This document shows positions 41,669 through 50,730 of a stretch of 64,000 nucleotides of DNA, piece after piece. The stretch's first letter is position 1. Each line of letters starts with the position of its first letter. The translations under genes and the position numbers were made by a program. Source of the DNA: Pseudoclavibacter helvolus (GTDB lineage: Bacteria; Actinomycetota; Actinomycetes; Actinomycetales; Microbacteriaceae); the NCBI RefSeq assembly GCF_014191305.1, contig NZ_JACHWJ010000004.1, forward strand, positions 62,001-126,000, written 5' to 3'. The notes under the pieces were generated by a model that saw nothing but the letters and a program-made list of their open reading frames with translations, was not told the DNA's origin and ran no database searches.

Positions 41669-42817
41669 ATGACGAGAACACTGCGCCTGAATCCCCTTGG
41701 CGTAGACGTCGAACTCAGGTTTGAGGAGAGTATCTCGGCTGAGTTCGAGGCAGATCTGCGGGAATCGTGGGCGGATGTTTCTGGCCCGCCGGGGGAGGCA
41801 GAGCCAGACGAGACTCATCGTCTCTCGCTCGCGCCGCTCGACGAGCCCGAAGTCAGCGATGTTGTCTGCGGTTCGGCTGCTGATCTGGCCTCGCAGCTGT
41901 CGACGATCGTGACGCTCGATGCGATCGAGCACAACGGGGGCCGGCTCGTGATGATCCACGCGGCGGGTATCGCCCTCGATGACGGTCGTGTCATTGCCTT
42001 TGTCGGGCCGTCGGGTCGTGGCAAGACGACGCTCGCGAGGTCGCTCGGGCGTGAGTACGGGTACGTCACCGATGAGACGCTTGCTGTCGACTTCGATGGC
42101 AACGTTCTACCGTACCGCAAGCCGCTCTCGGTCGTTGTCGACCCGAGTGAGCCGAAGGCGCAGTTGTCGCCCGCCAAGCTCGGCTTACGGCCGTTGCCGG
42201 ACGCCCCCTTGCGGATCGCCGCCATCGTGCTGCTGCACCGCGTCGAGGAGCACGAGCTCGAGAGGGGGCCGCAGCTGTCTCCTGTCGCGACGGGCAGCGC
42301 TATCGGCTGGATGGTGCCGGAGTTGAGCTATCTTCCGGCGCTTCCTGACCCGCTCGTGCAGCTTGCTGAGCTCATCGATTCGACCGACGGAGTGCGTCGG
42401 GTCACGTATTCCGAAGCGTCGCAGGTTGTTGCGCTTGTCCCGGAGATCCTGAAGTCGCACGGCGACGTACAGCCGTGGACTTCGGGGCACAGCGAGCCGG
42501 ATTCGACGACGCCGTCGGCGACGGTTGGCGAGGATTCTTACCGCCGTGCAGCGGGCGTGCATTGGCTGTTGTTCGCGAACGAGGTGGTCACGCTCGAGTC
42601 GCGCATGGTGCGCCAGCTGGCCGGTATCGCTCCTGGCCTCTGGGAGCTGCTCGGTGAGTGGACCACGCTCACTCAGCTGACGACGGAGCTCATCGAGCAG
42701 TACGGCGAAGTGGCCGATGCGCGAGGGCTCGTGCAGGTGGCTCTTGACGGGCTCCTGGAGGCGAACCTCGTCGAGCGCGTTCAGGCTGCTGTCGTCGGCA
42801 CGTCGGCGGTTCGGTGA
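41669..42817 (+). CDS. HprK-like kinase fused to a C-terminal PqqD domain
   Basis: The 382-residue protein has a central P-loop domain with Walker A GPSGRGKT at 113-120, preceded by MIHAAGIALDDGRVIAFV and followed by GYVTDETLAVDFDGNVLPY, as in HPr kinase-related proteins. The C-terminal 80 residues have a PqqD pattern (RQLAGIAPGLWELLGEWTTL and EVADARGLVQVALDGLLEANL). It could phosphorylate a protein or peptide presented by the PqqD domain. Its target is unknown. The ATG at 41669 is used; the open frame before it covers the end of the secreted-protein gene. Its stop overlaps the signal peptidase gene by four bases. Confidence 0.8.
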   Translation: MTRTLRLNPLGVDVELRFEESISAEFEADLRESWADVSGPPGEAEPDETHRLSLAPLDEPEVSDVVCGSAADLASQLSTIVTLDAIEHNGGRLVMIHAAGIALDDGRVIAFVGPSGRGKTTLARSLGREYGYVTDETLAVDFDGNVLPYRKPLSVVVDPSEPKAQLSPAKLGLRPLPDAPLRIAAIVLLHRVEEHELERGPQLSPVATGSAIGWMVPELSYLPALPDPLVQLAELIDSTDGVRRVTYSEASQVVALVPEILKSHGDVQPWTSGHSEPDSTTPSATVGEDSYRRAAGVHWLLFANEVVTLESRMVRQLAGIAPGLWELLGEWTTLTQLTTELIEQYGEVADARGLVQVALDGLLEANLVERVQAAVVGTSAVR

Positions 42818-43548
42818 GCGACGCAGAGCTCGCGGGCACGCCGGCGAAGCGGGCCCCGCGTTCTCGTCTGCGGCGCGTTACCTCGCATCCGCTTTTTCAT
42901 CTTGTCGCCGCGTTTGCCGTGCTTGCGCTGGTGCAGGCCTTCTTTGTGAAGGTGTACGCGATCCCGTCGGCGTCGATGGATGACACGCTCGCCGTCGGCG
43001 ACCGAATCCTGGTGAACCGCCTCGCGTACCTCGGCGACCCCGAACCGGCGACGGGTGACATCGTCGTCTTCGCTGCGTCCGATACCTGGGACGAGGCGCC
43101 TCCGGAGCCGCCGAGCGACCCGTTGCGGTTCGCGGCTCGCGTGGTCGGCGAGGTGTTTGGCATCGGCCAGGGCTTCTCGCACATCCTCGTGAAGCGCGTC
43201 ATCGCCACGGGCGGGCAGACGATGGCGGTTGACCCCGCAACGGGCGGCATCGTCGTCGACGGTGTTGCGCTCGACGAGAGTGCCTACGTCGATCTCGACT
43301 TCGAGTTCGTGCCCGGCACCCTCGACTGCTCGACATCGCCGGCTTCGCTTCGCTGCTTCGACGAGTTCACGGTGCCCGAGGGGCAGATCGTTGTGCTCGG
43401 CGACAACCGCACGAACTCTTCCGACTCGCTCGCGGCCTGCCGCGGCGGGGGAGTGGATGCATCCTGCCTGCGCACTGTGCGCGACGACGACGTCGTCGGT
43501 GAAGTCTTCTCGATCGTGTGGCCACTGCCGAGGTTCGGCGGGGTGTAA
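42814..43548 (+). CDS. lepB: Signal peptidase I (S26A family)
   Basis: The 244-residue enzyme has one N-terminal transmembrane helix (about 29-48), catalytic Ser54 in IPSASM, general base Lys127 in LVKRVIATGG, and the late GDNRTNSSDSL box. It cleaves exported preproteins at the outer face of the membrane. A GTG start overlaps the kinase-PqqD gene by four bases, so the two are co-translated. This is unusual for a housekeeping leader peptidase and points to a dedicated role with the neighbouring secreted protein. Confidence 0.93.
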   Translation: MSDAELAGTPAKRAPRSRLRRVTSHPLFHLVAAFAVLALVQAFFVKVYAIPSASMDDTLAVGDRILVNRLAYLGDPEPATGDIVVFAASDTWDEAPPEPPSDPLRFAARVVGEVFGIGQGFSHILVKRVIATGGQTMAVDPATGGIVVDGVALDESAYVDLDFEFVPGTLDCSTSPASLRCFDEFTVPEGQIVVLGDNRTNSSDSLAACRGGGVDASCLRTVRDDDVVGEVFSIVWPLPRFGGV

Positions 43549-43851
43549 GCGCGCTTGTTCTACTGCGCCCACTCGCAGGGCGTGGGTGGCGCCGAGGGAC
43601 GGTACCGGTGCGCAGCCGGAACACCAGCAGGTGGTCGATAGTCTGCTCAGCCGGATCACCCGCCAAAAAGTGATTCCTAGGGCACATGCTCATTTTCCTC
43701 GAATGATCCCGGGGACTTCTGCCCGTGGCGGCGTGGACATGTGAATCGGTCCCTAAGGTGGGGTGATGGGCTTCGCGAACACACGTTGCTGAGGCCCTGG
43801 AACGGCGGCCCGATGAGCATCCGTCGGTCATCACACTGCTGGGGGGCAGTT
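43549..43851. other. 303-bp intergenic region, nothing recognised
   Basis: No gene-like frame, hairpin or promoter stands out. It separates signal peptidase I from the first gene of the right-hand polysaccharide block. Confidence 0.5.
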
Positions 43852-44724
43852 ATGAACACACTGGACATCTGCATCGTCTCCGGGGCCGACTTCGTGGCGC
43901 TCCACTCATATGTGAATCACTCCGTCTACGCGCGGGAGTTCGGTTACGATTTCCGCTTCGAGGCGGGAGTCGCCGAGGCAGTCGAGAACGTCTTCTTCTT
44001 CAAGACTGCCGCTATCGAACGTGTCATCGAGCGGTACGACTGGGTCGTGTGGATGGACGACGACACGTTTGTCACTGACTTCTCCCGAGACCGCATCAGG
44101 GACCTGATCGACGGGGCTGAGGCCACTGGCGTCTCCTTTGTCGTTGCGAGCGGGCCGGAAGAACCCAACGGCTTCTTTTCCATGTTGAACAGCGGCGTGA
44201 TGCTCCTGAAGAACTGCCCCGAGAACGTCGAGATGCTCGGCAACATGAACGACGAGAGCCTCGCACGTGCCCGCGCCTGGTGGGACGACGACAAGTTCGG
44301 GGTGTTCACGGGCGGCGACCAGGACATCATCATCTGGATGCTCCACGACCGTGACTGGCTTCCTCGAACCAAGATCGTCAATCATCGCGAGCTCAACTCC
44401 CGAACCCACCACTACGAGAACTCACTCGACGACGCCTTCATTTGCCACTTCTGCGGGCACTGGGACAAGGCGCTCTCGATCGCGCAATTCGCGGAACGCT
44501 TCCACACGAACCAGGCCCTGGTGCCGAGCGAACTTGCCGTCAAATACTCGATCAAACGCCTGAACCCTCAATCGCGGGCCACGGTGCGTCTGCGCGGGGG
44601 AGTAGCGCGTCTTGCCGCGCGGGCCAAGCACCTGCTTCGGCCAGTCCTGGAGCTCAGCGAGCGGTCGGGTCGTCGCTCCGGGCTTCGCATCGCGGCGCAC
44701 CGGCTCCGAGCCGCTCTGCGGTAG
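43852..44724 (+). CDS. GT34/GMA12-MNN10-like glycosyltransferase
   Basis: This 290-residue GT-A type protein starts ICIVSGADFVALHSYVNHSVYAREFGYDF (quoted in part: YVNHSVYAREFGYDF). It has a DxD in WVVWMDDDTFV (D69-D71), then FSMLNSGVMLLKN, GGDQDIIIWMLHD and a CHFCGHWDKA region, the order seen in galactosyl/mannosyl transferases of the GMA12/MNN10 family. It probably adds galactose or another hexose in the capsule block. The ATG at 43852 follows a GGGGGG purine-rich site; open frame upstream is not family-like. Confidence 0.75.
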   Translation: MNTLDICIVSGADFVALHSYVNHSVYAREFGYDFRFEAGVAEAVENVFFFKTAAIERVIERYDWVVWMDDDTFVTDFSRDRIRDLIDGAEATGVSFVVASGPEEPNGFFSMLNSGVMLLKNCPENVEMLGNMNDESLARARAWWDDDKFGVFTGGDQDIIIWMLHDRDWLPRTKIVNHRELNSRTHHYENSLDDAFICHFCGHWDKALSIAQFAERFHTNQALVPSELAVKYSIKRLNPQSRATVRLRGGVARLAARAKHLLRPVLELSERSGRRSGLRIAAHRLRAALR

Positions 44725-44884
44725 TTTTCTGCTCCACCAAGCAGATAATCGCGTGCCTTTCCGTCTTGGGCCCACAAAGGTCACGCGTCGAGTCCGCTGA
44801 TCGTGCGACGGGAATCCCCATTCCTACTAGTGTGTTCACCGGGCTTCTCACTCGGGCTCGAGAACGACGAAGCGGAGATTGTTG

Positions 44885-45868
44885 ATGCCACGCGCCCTGA
44901 TCACGGGAATTACCGGCCAGGATGGCCTTTACCTTGCAGAGTTGCTGCTGGGGAAGGGCTACGAGGTGTTTGGGCTCATTCGTGGGCAGAACAACCCGAA
45001 GCTGGAGCTTGTGCAGCGCACGGTTCCTGACGTGAAGATCCTCACGGGTGACCTGACGGACGCCTCCTCGCTTACGCGCGTGCTCAACGCGTCGCAGCCA
45101 GACGAGGTGTACAACCTCGGCGCGATCTCCTTTGTCGCTTACTCGTGGGAGAACGCCTCGGTCACGACGGATGTGACGGGCAAGGGTGTGCTGAACATTC
45201 TGGAGGCCACGCGTCTGTGGGCTGGGTCGGACCTGGACAAGGTTCGCTTCTACCAGGCTTCCTCGTCGGAGATGTTCGGCAAGGTGCAGCAGGTTCCGCA
45301 GAGCGAAGAAACCCTGCTGTGGCCGCGCTCGCCGTACGGCGTCGCCAAGACCTACGGCCACTACATGACGATCAACTACCGCGAGTCGTACGGCATGCAC
45401 GCCTCGAGCGGCATCCTCTTCAACCACGAGTCGCCCCGCCGCGGCCCGGAGTTCGTGACGCGCAAGGTGACGCAGGCGGTCGCGCGCATCAAGCTGGGTC
45501 TGCAGGACGAGATCGTGATGGGCAATCTGGACGCGAAGCGCGACTGGGGCTTCGCGGGCGACTACGTCGACGCGATGTGGCGCATGCTGCAGCAGGACGA
45601 GGCTGACGACTACGTGGTCGCGACGGGCGAGACGCATTCCATCGAGGAGCTGCTGGATGTGGCGTTCCAGGCCGCGGAGCTCGACGATTGGCGCCAGCAC
45701 GTGCGTCAGGCGCCGGAATTCATGCGCCCGGCCGAGGTTGACCTCCTGATCGGTGACCCGTCGAAGGCGCGCGAGAAGCTGGAATGGACGCCGACAGTGT
45801 CGTTCAAGGGACTTGTGCAGATGATGGTCGAGAACGACCTCAAGGAGCAGGCTCAGCTGAACCGCTGA
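44885..45868 (+). CDS. gmd: GDP-mannose 4,6-dehydratase
   Basis: The 327-residue extended SDR has [10 protein letters not shown] at 8-17, catalytic S127/E129 (QASSSEMFG) and Y151-x3-K155 ([11 protein letters not shown]), plus the GMD signature [17 protein letters not shown]. It dehydrates GDP-mannose to GDP-4-keto-6-deoxymannose, the branch point to GDP-rhamnose, GDP-fucose, GDP-talose and perosamine. Two TTG codons precede the ATG at 44885, which has GGAG seven bases upstream. A close paralogue follows. Confidence 0.92.
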   Translation: MPRALITGITGQDGLYLAELLLGKGYEVFGLIRGQNNPKLELVQRTVPDVKILTGDLTDASSLTRVLNASQPDEVYNLGAISFVAYSWENASVTTDVTGKGVLNILEATRLWAGSDLDKVRFYQASSSEMFGKVQQVPQSEETLLWPRSPYGVAKTYGHYMTINYRESYGMHASSGILFNHESPRRGPEFVTRKVTQAVARIKLGLQDEIVMGNLDAKRDWGFAGDYVDAMWRMLQQDEADDYVVATGETHSIEELLDVAFQAAELDDWRQHVRQAPEFMRPAEVDLLIGDPSKAREKLEWTPTVSFKGLVQMMVENDLKEQAQLNR

Positions 45869-45960
45869 GGTTTGCGTTCGCGAGTGCTGAGCTTCAGATG
45901 AGGCCGCCACTCGCGACTGCTGTTGGGCACAGGTGAGGTTGCGCGTTGAAGGGAAGAGTC

Positions 45961-46917
45961 ATGTCGAGGATTATGCTGACCGGGGCGACGGGGCAGGACG
46001 GCTCCTACCTCCTGGACGTGCTACTGGAGCGGGGCGACGAGGTGCACGCGGTCGTGCGCAGCCCCGAGGAAGCGGAGAGCCTGAATGCACGGCCTCGCGT
46101 GACTGCGCATCTCGCCGACCTCTCGAACACGCTGGCGTTGCCGGACGTGGTGGACGAGGTCGAGCCGCAGCAGTTGTACAACATCGGCGGTTTCTCGTCG
46201 GTGGCGCAATCCTGGAAGGAGCCCGCGCTGGCAGGGCTGGTGTCTGGGGTCGCGGTCGCTGGCCTCCTCGAAGGAGTTTCGCGGGTTCGCGCGCGCACGG
46301 GCAACGAGGCGCGTTTTCTGCAGGCGTCATCGTGCGAGATCTTCGGCGACTCTGCGCCGGCGCCGCAGTCGGAGCTCACTCCGATCGCGCCGACGAATCC
46401 GTACGGGGCGGCAAAGGCGTACGCGCAGCACGCGGTCGGGTTCGCGCGCGCGCAGGGCGAGTTCGCCGCATCCGTCATCCTCTATAACCACGAGTCCCCG
46501 CGTCGCCCGTTGTCGTTCGTGACGCGCAAGATCACGAACGGTGCTGCTCGCATCGCGGCTGGTCTCGATTCAGAGCTTCGCCTCGGGAACCTCGACGCGA
46601 AACGCGACTGGGGATGGGCGCCGGACTACGTGGACGCCATGGTGCGGGTCATGAACGCGGACGAGGCGGGCGACTACGTTGTCGCGACCGGCGTCGCGCA
46701 CACCGTGCGCGACTTCGTCGCGGCAGCCTTCACCGCTGCAGGCGTCGAGGACTGGGAACAGTATGTCGTCATCGATGAGCGCTTCTACCGTCCGGTCGAC
46801 GCTGCAGAGACTCGCGGCGACGCATCCCAACTCCGCACCGAGCTGGGCTGGGCACCAACAAAGGACCTCGCCGACATCGTCGCCGCCATGGTCGACCAGG
46901 ACCAGCGCGAGATCTGA
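45961..46917 (+). CDS. Second Gmd-like SDR (dehydratase or GDP-ketohexose-modifying enzyme)
   Basis: This 318-residue paralogue of the preceding gene keeps GATGQDGSYLL (8-18), S124/E126 (QASSCEIFG), Y148-x3-K152 and NHESPRRPLSFVTRK. Ala/Pro substitutions and a shorter middle region set it apart. A normal pathway would have a reductase (Rmd or Fcl) here. The full GMD-type motif set argues for another dehydratase, while gene order argues for the next step on the GDP-keto sugar. The ATG at 45961 follows GAAGGGAAGAG. The exact reaction is open. Confidence 0.75.
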   Translation: MSRIMLTGATGQDGSYLLDVLLERGDEVHAVVRSPEEAESLNARPRVTAHLADLSNTLALPDVVDEVEPQQLYNIGGFSSVAQSWKEPALAGLVSGVAVAGLLEGVSRVRARTGNEARFLQASSCEIFGDSAPAPQSELTPIAPTNPYGAAKAYAQHAVGFARAQGEFAASVILYNHESPRRPLSFVTRKITNGAARIAAGLDSELRLGNLDAKRDWGWAPDYVDAMVRVMNADEAGDYVVATGVAHTVRDFVAAAFTAAGVEDWEQYVVIDERFYRPVDAAETRGDASQLRTELGWAPTKDLADIVAAMVDQDQREI

Positions 46918-47054
46918 CTGGGCATAGGTCGCACCAGGGAAAACATCTTCGTGGTGACATAATTCCCCACATTCTCCGGGCAATATCGGGGGGAGATCGC
47001 TCTCGAATCTGATGGTACTTTTCGACAAACCGTCCCCCACCCCGAGAGACGCTC

Positions 47055-48014
47055 GTGCCAACCAAGTTCTCGATACCCTGGGCCGCGCAGGTCCTCCTCC
47101 CCGCAGCCGCACGACGCCTCGCGAAGCTGCGGAAAGAGCGTTGGCGGATTGCCGAGATTCCCTCCAGAAACAGCCCCCAGGCGTCGATCTGGGGCAGCGA
47201 GATCGACGCCTGGGCGTCGTCCTCGGTTACCGAGGTGGTCGAGCACGTCACGCCTTCTGACAACTTCTCTGACGTCCTCAAGCGCGCCGTTGACAGAGCC
47301 ACCGCGCTGCCGGGGCCAGTCACACCACTGACGCACCGCGCCAGGCTCGTCATGGCTCCAGGCGTCTATGGACAAGGGATCGCGTTCGACTACGCCTGGA
47401 AATCCAACATCGCGATAGAGCTGATCGCACCCGGGCGAGACGCGATCGTCGAGCCGACCGAGGACGTAGGTGCCCTCGAGCATGCCGGAATCTCATGCCT
47501 GATCGTGGGCATCACGTTCCGCAAGACCTCAGGTAACGCCTGGGTCGTGCATGGGTCCGGGCGCGCTGGTCTGGCTCGCGAGATGATCATGCACGACTGT
47601 CGCATCGAGGCGTTGAATGGGGCGCACGCGTTTGCGCATGAGAATGCCGCCGCGCACACGCTCTACATGTCGGAGGTCGTGGTGGAAGGGCGCATCTACC
47701 AGCACACGATTCGCACGTCGGTCGCCGAACCGACGCTTGCCATCTGGGATGCGTGCGAGGCGGATCTTTGCGACTTCGGGGACGAGTCGGCGCATTCGGA
47801 CGATCTTCTGGTCGTGCGCGGTGGCAGCTCTTCCTCCGACACCTTCACCATCAGTTTTCAACGCACTGGATCTCCGTGGCGACCACGACTTTCGGCCGGT
47901 ATCGATCCAACGTCTGGGATCAAGAAGACGAACAGCCGACGCGTCGAGTTCGAGGAGCCCGCCGTCGATGCTTATCCCGTTCTCGATCGGAACGAACGGA
48001 TGCTACTGGCCTAA
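47055..48014 (+). CDS. Hypothetical protein, possible parallel beta-helix
   Basis: This is a 319-residue protein of unknown function. The middle (about 95-260) has repeating short strands and turns (IELIAPGRDAIVEP, ISCLIVGITFRKTSGNAWVVHGSG in part, AHTLYMSEVVVEGRIYQHTI) like right-handed beta-helix proteins that bind or cut polysaccharides. No catalytic site is clear and no signal peptide is seen. The start is a GTG at 47055. A perfect 15-bp stem-loop lies inside codons 41-54. It converges on the Wzy-like gene with 26 bases between stops. Confidence 0.55.
   Translation: MPTKFSIPWAAQVLLPAAARRLAKLRKERWRIAEIPSRNSPQASIWGSEIDAWASSSVTEVVEHVTPSDNFSDVLKRAVDRATALPGPVTPLTHRARLVMAPGVYGQGIAFDYAWKSNIAIELIAPGRDAIVEPTEDVGALEHAGISCLIVGITFRKTSGNAWVVHGSGRAGLAREMIMHDCRIEALNGAHAFAHENAAAHTLYMSEVVVEGRIYQHTIRTSVAEPTLAIWDACEADLCDFGDESAHSDDLLVVRGGSSSSDTFTISFQRTGSPWRPRLSAGIDPTSGIKKTNSRRVEFEEPAVDAYPVLDRNERMLLA
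47176..47214. repeat. Perfect 15-bp inverted repeat inside the coding region
   Basis: CCCAGGCGTCGATCT (47176-47190) and AGATCGACGCCTGGG (47200-47214) are exact complements over a nine-base loop. It lies in the 5' part of the hypothetical gene and encodes SPQASIWGSEIDAWAS. Confidence 0.8.
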
Positions 48015-48040
48015 CGACCTTGAACTGGTGGGTGAACTGC

Positions 48041-49273
48041 TCACTGAGAGTTTGCGGGTCGTCGGCTGCGGAAGGCCAACTCAACTGCAGGGGCCGACAT
48101 CAACAACTGGTGCTGTTCCGTCTTCCAGGTATCGTGGCGCCGAAGAGCGATCGCCATCCCGAGGCCGATCATGATGAAGCTCGGCTGAGTAATGAAGACT
48201 TCGCCGAGGCGAGAGGCGCATAGCAGGGTCACGACGGCGGCCGCCTCGACTATGCGAGCATCCAGCGTGGATTTTCCCTTTGCCATGAACTGGAAACCTG
48301 CGAACGCTATGAGCGCGAGGAATGCCAGGAGGAGCGGATACCCGCCCTCGGCCAGCAGACCCCAGTACGAGTTGTGGAAGAACCAGCGGTCGCCTGCGAC
48401 TTCAGTGGTCGCTTCGCCGAGTCCGTGCCCATACCAGGGGGCGGCGAGGACCTTGTCTAGTGAGGCAGCATCGATACGCTCGCGCAGGGCGTCAGAACCG
48501 GAACGGTCAGCGTACTGACCGGCTTGCGCGAAGTTAGTCTCGATGTAGAGGAACGCCCAATAAAGGAGCGCGGCGAGGCAGATTCGGAAGAACGGCCCGA
48601 GATGGCGCGCGATCAGGAGCCAGATGATGCCAGCTGCCAGGGCGGCCATCGACGTACGTGAATCCGTCAGGACGACTGCGCCGCCTCCCGCGGCAACGAG
48701 GAGGATTTTCACCCAGGTGCGCTTCACGATGAGCAGAAGCAGCACTGTCATGACTGCGTAGGTGAGGCCGGCCACGTTCTTATCGGTCAGGTAACCCGTG
48801 AGCAGGCTGCCGTAGGGCCGCGGCGCTATGCCTGCGTAGAAGAGGGGGATATTCACGGCCAGGCCCACGCCGAAACCTTTGAGGCCGGAGACGATGTCAA
48901 TGCGACCGCTCGCGATGAACCCCGCGAGCAGCATCATCGTCACGATTCGCACAAGGCGCGTGGCATCGGCATCGGTCGGGCCTGTCAGTACGGCGACAAT
49001 GCCCAGGTAGGCGACGATGCAGATGCAGATGACAGGGAACCAACGCGCGCCCTCGAGAGACCGTTCGGGGCGCCGGAACATGGAGATGCCGACGAGCGCG
49101 ACTCCCGCGAGATCGTTAACGGTGAAGCCGATCCCGAGTAAGTCGTCGCGAAGCACGAACATGAACATCAGGACTGCGTCGATGATGCGCGTGTTGCCGA
49201 CCGCTGCGAAGGAATCGCGGAAGAACTCGGTCGTCTTCCCGGTCGGTTTCGTATCGGTCGCAGTGTCTGTCAC
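48041..49273 (-). CDS. Second O-antigen ligase / Wzy-like membrane protein
   Basis: The 410-residue polytopic protein has about ten hydrophobic segments, a VLTDSRTSMAALAAGIIWLL motif (Wzy_C-type SRT), and an extracellular loop with APWYGHGLGEATTE and FFHNSYWGLLAEGGYPLLL, typical of O-antigen ligase family proteins. It would polymerise or ligate the product of the right-hand block. The GTG at 49273 is preferred; upstream codons in the long frame are not membrane-like. It is divergent from the GT4 gene at 49453. Confidence 0.8.
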   Translation of the reverse strand: MTDTATDTKPTGKTTEFFRDSFAAVGNTRIIDAVLMFMFVLRDDLLGIGFTVNDLAGVALVGISMFRRPERSLEGARWFPVICICIVAYLGIVAVLTGPTDADATRLVRIVTMMLLAGFIASGRIDIVSGLKGFGVGLAVNIPLFYAGIAPRPYGSLLTGYLTDKNVAGLTYAVMTVLLLLIVKRTWVKILLVAAGGGAVVLTDSRTSMAALAAGIIWLLIARHLGPFFRICLAALLYWAFLYIETNFAQAGQYADRSGSDALRERIDAASLDKVLAAPWYGHGLGEATTEVAGDRWFFHNSYWGLLAEGGYPLLLAFLALIAFAGFQFMAKGKSTLDARIVEAAAVVTLLCASRLGEVFITQPSFIMIGLGMAIALRRHDTWKTEQHQLLMSAPAVELAFRSRRPANSQ

Positions 49274-49452
49274 AGACTCGATGCTACGGTGTCTTGTTAG
49301 TGCTGACCAACAGCACCGCGACAAGTCTGACCGGGGGGTAAGGCTTGGAGCACTTGACCTTCACATAGTTTGCGATCGAGTCCATATCCGGGTTCAAGCC
49401 CTAAAATGGCAGCATCGACGTGGAGCAGGTTCACGAGTCTGGTGGCTTCTTG

Positions 49453-50616
49453 ATGGCTGAAAGCAGGAGCGCTCGCGCGCGTGCCGAGACTCGTCAGCGA
49501 CCTCGAGTGGCAATTGCCCACGACTACATCACACAGCGTGGGGGTGCCGAGCGGCTGCTTCTCTCGATGCATCACGCTTTTCCGGACGCCCGTATCTATA
49601 CGACGCTGTATGAGCCCGACGCGACGTATCCGGAGTTCAAGGACCTCGACATCGTCGTATCGCCCATCAACAGGTTCAGTGCCTTCCGCAGAGATCACCG
49701 CAAGGCGCTCCCATTCCTTGCGCCAGCCAGTTCCGGCATTCACATCGACGCCGACGTGGTGCTGGCATCGACCACAGGCTGGGCGCACGGATTCAAGACC
49801 AACGGGCAGATGATCGCTTACTGCAACACGCCAGCGCGCTTCCTCTACCTACCCGAGCAATACCTCGGGGATGCTGGGCCGCTTTCTCTCCGTGCGCTCG
49901 GGTTGCGCTTCCTGTCGCCGTTCCTCCGAGCCTGGGATCAGCGTGCAGCGAAGCGCGTCGAAACCTACGTCTCAAACTCCTCTGCGATCCGCGAGCGGGT
50001 TCGGACCGTCTACGGGCGCGAGTCGGAGGTTGTGTACCCCGCGCAGAGCGTCAACATCAACGGCCCGCGTGTACCGGCCGTCGGCCTCGAGGACTTCGTC
50101 GGCGACGGTGGGCACCTGCTGCTGGTCTCCCGTCTCATGCCGTACAAGAACGTGGACAAAGCGATCGCGGCCGTCGCCTCGCTGCCGAACGAGCGATTGG
50201 TGATCGTCGGAGACGGCCCTCAGCGAGCTGACCTTGTAGCCTCCCTCCCCGACAACGTCCGGCTTGTGTCGGGCATCAGCGATGAGGAGCTTCGTTGGCT
50301 GTACGCTCGGAGCCGTGCCCTCGTCGCGCCATCTTTCGAGGACTTCGGTCTCACCGTGGTTGAGGCTGCAGCATGGGGTAAACCGAGCATCGCGCTCCGA
50401 GCCGGCGGCTACCTCGACACCGTGGCCGAAGGCGTGACGGGCCGTTTCTTCGACGCGGCCGATGCGAAGAGCATCGCCGCGGCGATCGCAGCCTCGCGCT
50501 TCGACGTCTGGGACGTGACTCGCATCAAGGAACACGCCCGCGAGTTCTCGGAAGAGGCGTTCGCTCGAAAGCTCCAAAAACTCGTAGATGAGACCCTGGC
50601 ACGCGCGGGAGCATGA
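49453..50616 (+). CDS. Glycosyltransferase family 4
   Basis: This 387-residue GT-B enzyme has an IAHDYITQRGGAERLLLSM N-terminal turn, a LLLVSRLMPYKNVDKAI donor-site stretch, IVGDGPQ, and the E-x7-E pair in SFEDFGLTVVEAAAWGKP. WbaZ-type mannosyl transferases have the same MHHAFPDARIYTTLY segment, so mannose or a GDP-sugar is plausible. A GTG at 49420 could add 11 residues. It precedes the kinase operon by about 110 bases. Confidence 0.88.
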   Translation: MAESRSARARAETRQRPRVAIAHDYITQRGGAERLLLSMHHAFPDARIYTTLYEPDATYPEFKDLDIVVSPINRFSAFRRDHRKALPFLAPASSGIHIDADVVLASTTGWAHGFKTNGQMIAYCNTPARFLYLPEQYLGDAGPLSLRALGLRFLSPFLRAWDQRAAKRVETYVSNSSAIRERVRTVYGRESEVVYPAQSVNINGPRVPAVGLEDFVGDGGHLLLVSRLMPYKNVDKAIAAVASLPNERLVIVGDGPQRADLVASLPDNVRLVSGISDEELRWLYARSRALVAPSFEDFGLTVVEAAAWGKPSIALRAGGYLDTVAEGVTGRFFDAADAKSIAAAIAASRFDVWDVTRIKEHAREFSEEAFARKLQKLVDETLARAGA

Positions 50617-50634
50617 CTGTGTCTCCTCGACCGT

Positions 50635-50669
50635 TTGCCAATCGTGATGAACTTGCTACTGTGGAATCT
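50635..50669 (+). promoter_or_regulatory. Candidate housekeeping promoter of the tyrosine kinase operon
   Basis: TTGCCA (50635-50640) and TACTGT (50657-50662) are 16 bases apart, giving a start near 50669, about 60 bases before the GTG of the kinase gene. Confidence 0.5.
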
Positions 50670-50730
50670 CCTCGCGTCCGCGGGCACCATGCCCCGGGCG
50701 CGAATTGTTGTGTAGAGAGAGGGTTGCGGC

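Noticed and set aside
49385-49405. GGGTTCAAGCCC resembling a tRNA T-arm
   Set aside because: No acceptor stem, anticodon arm or CCA end could be found around it.
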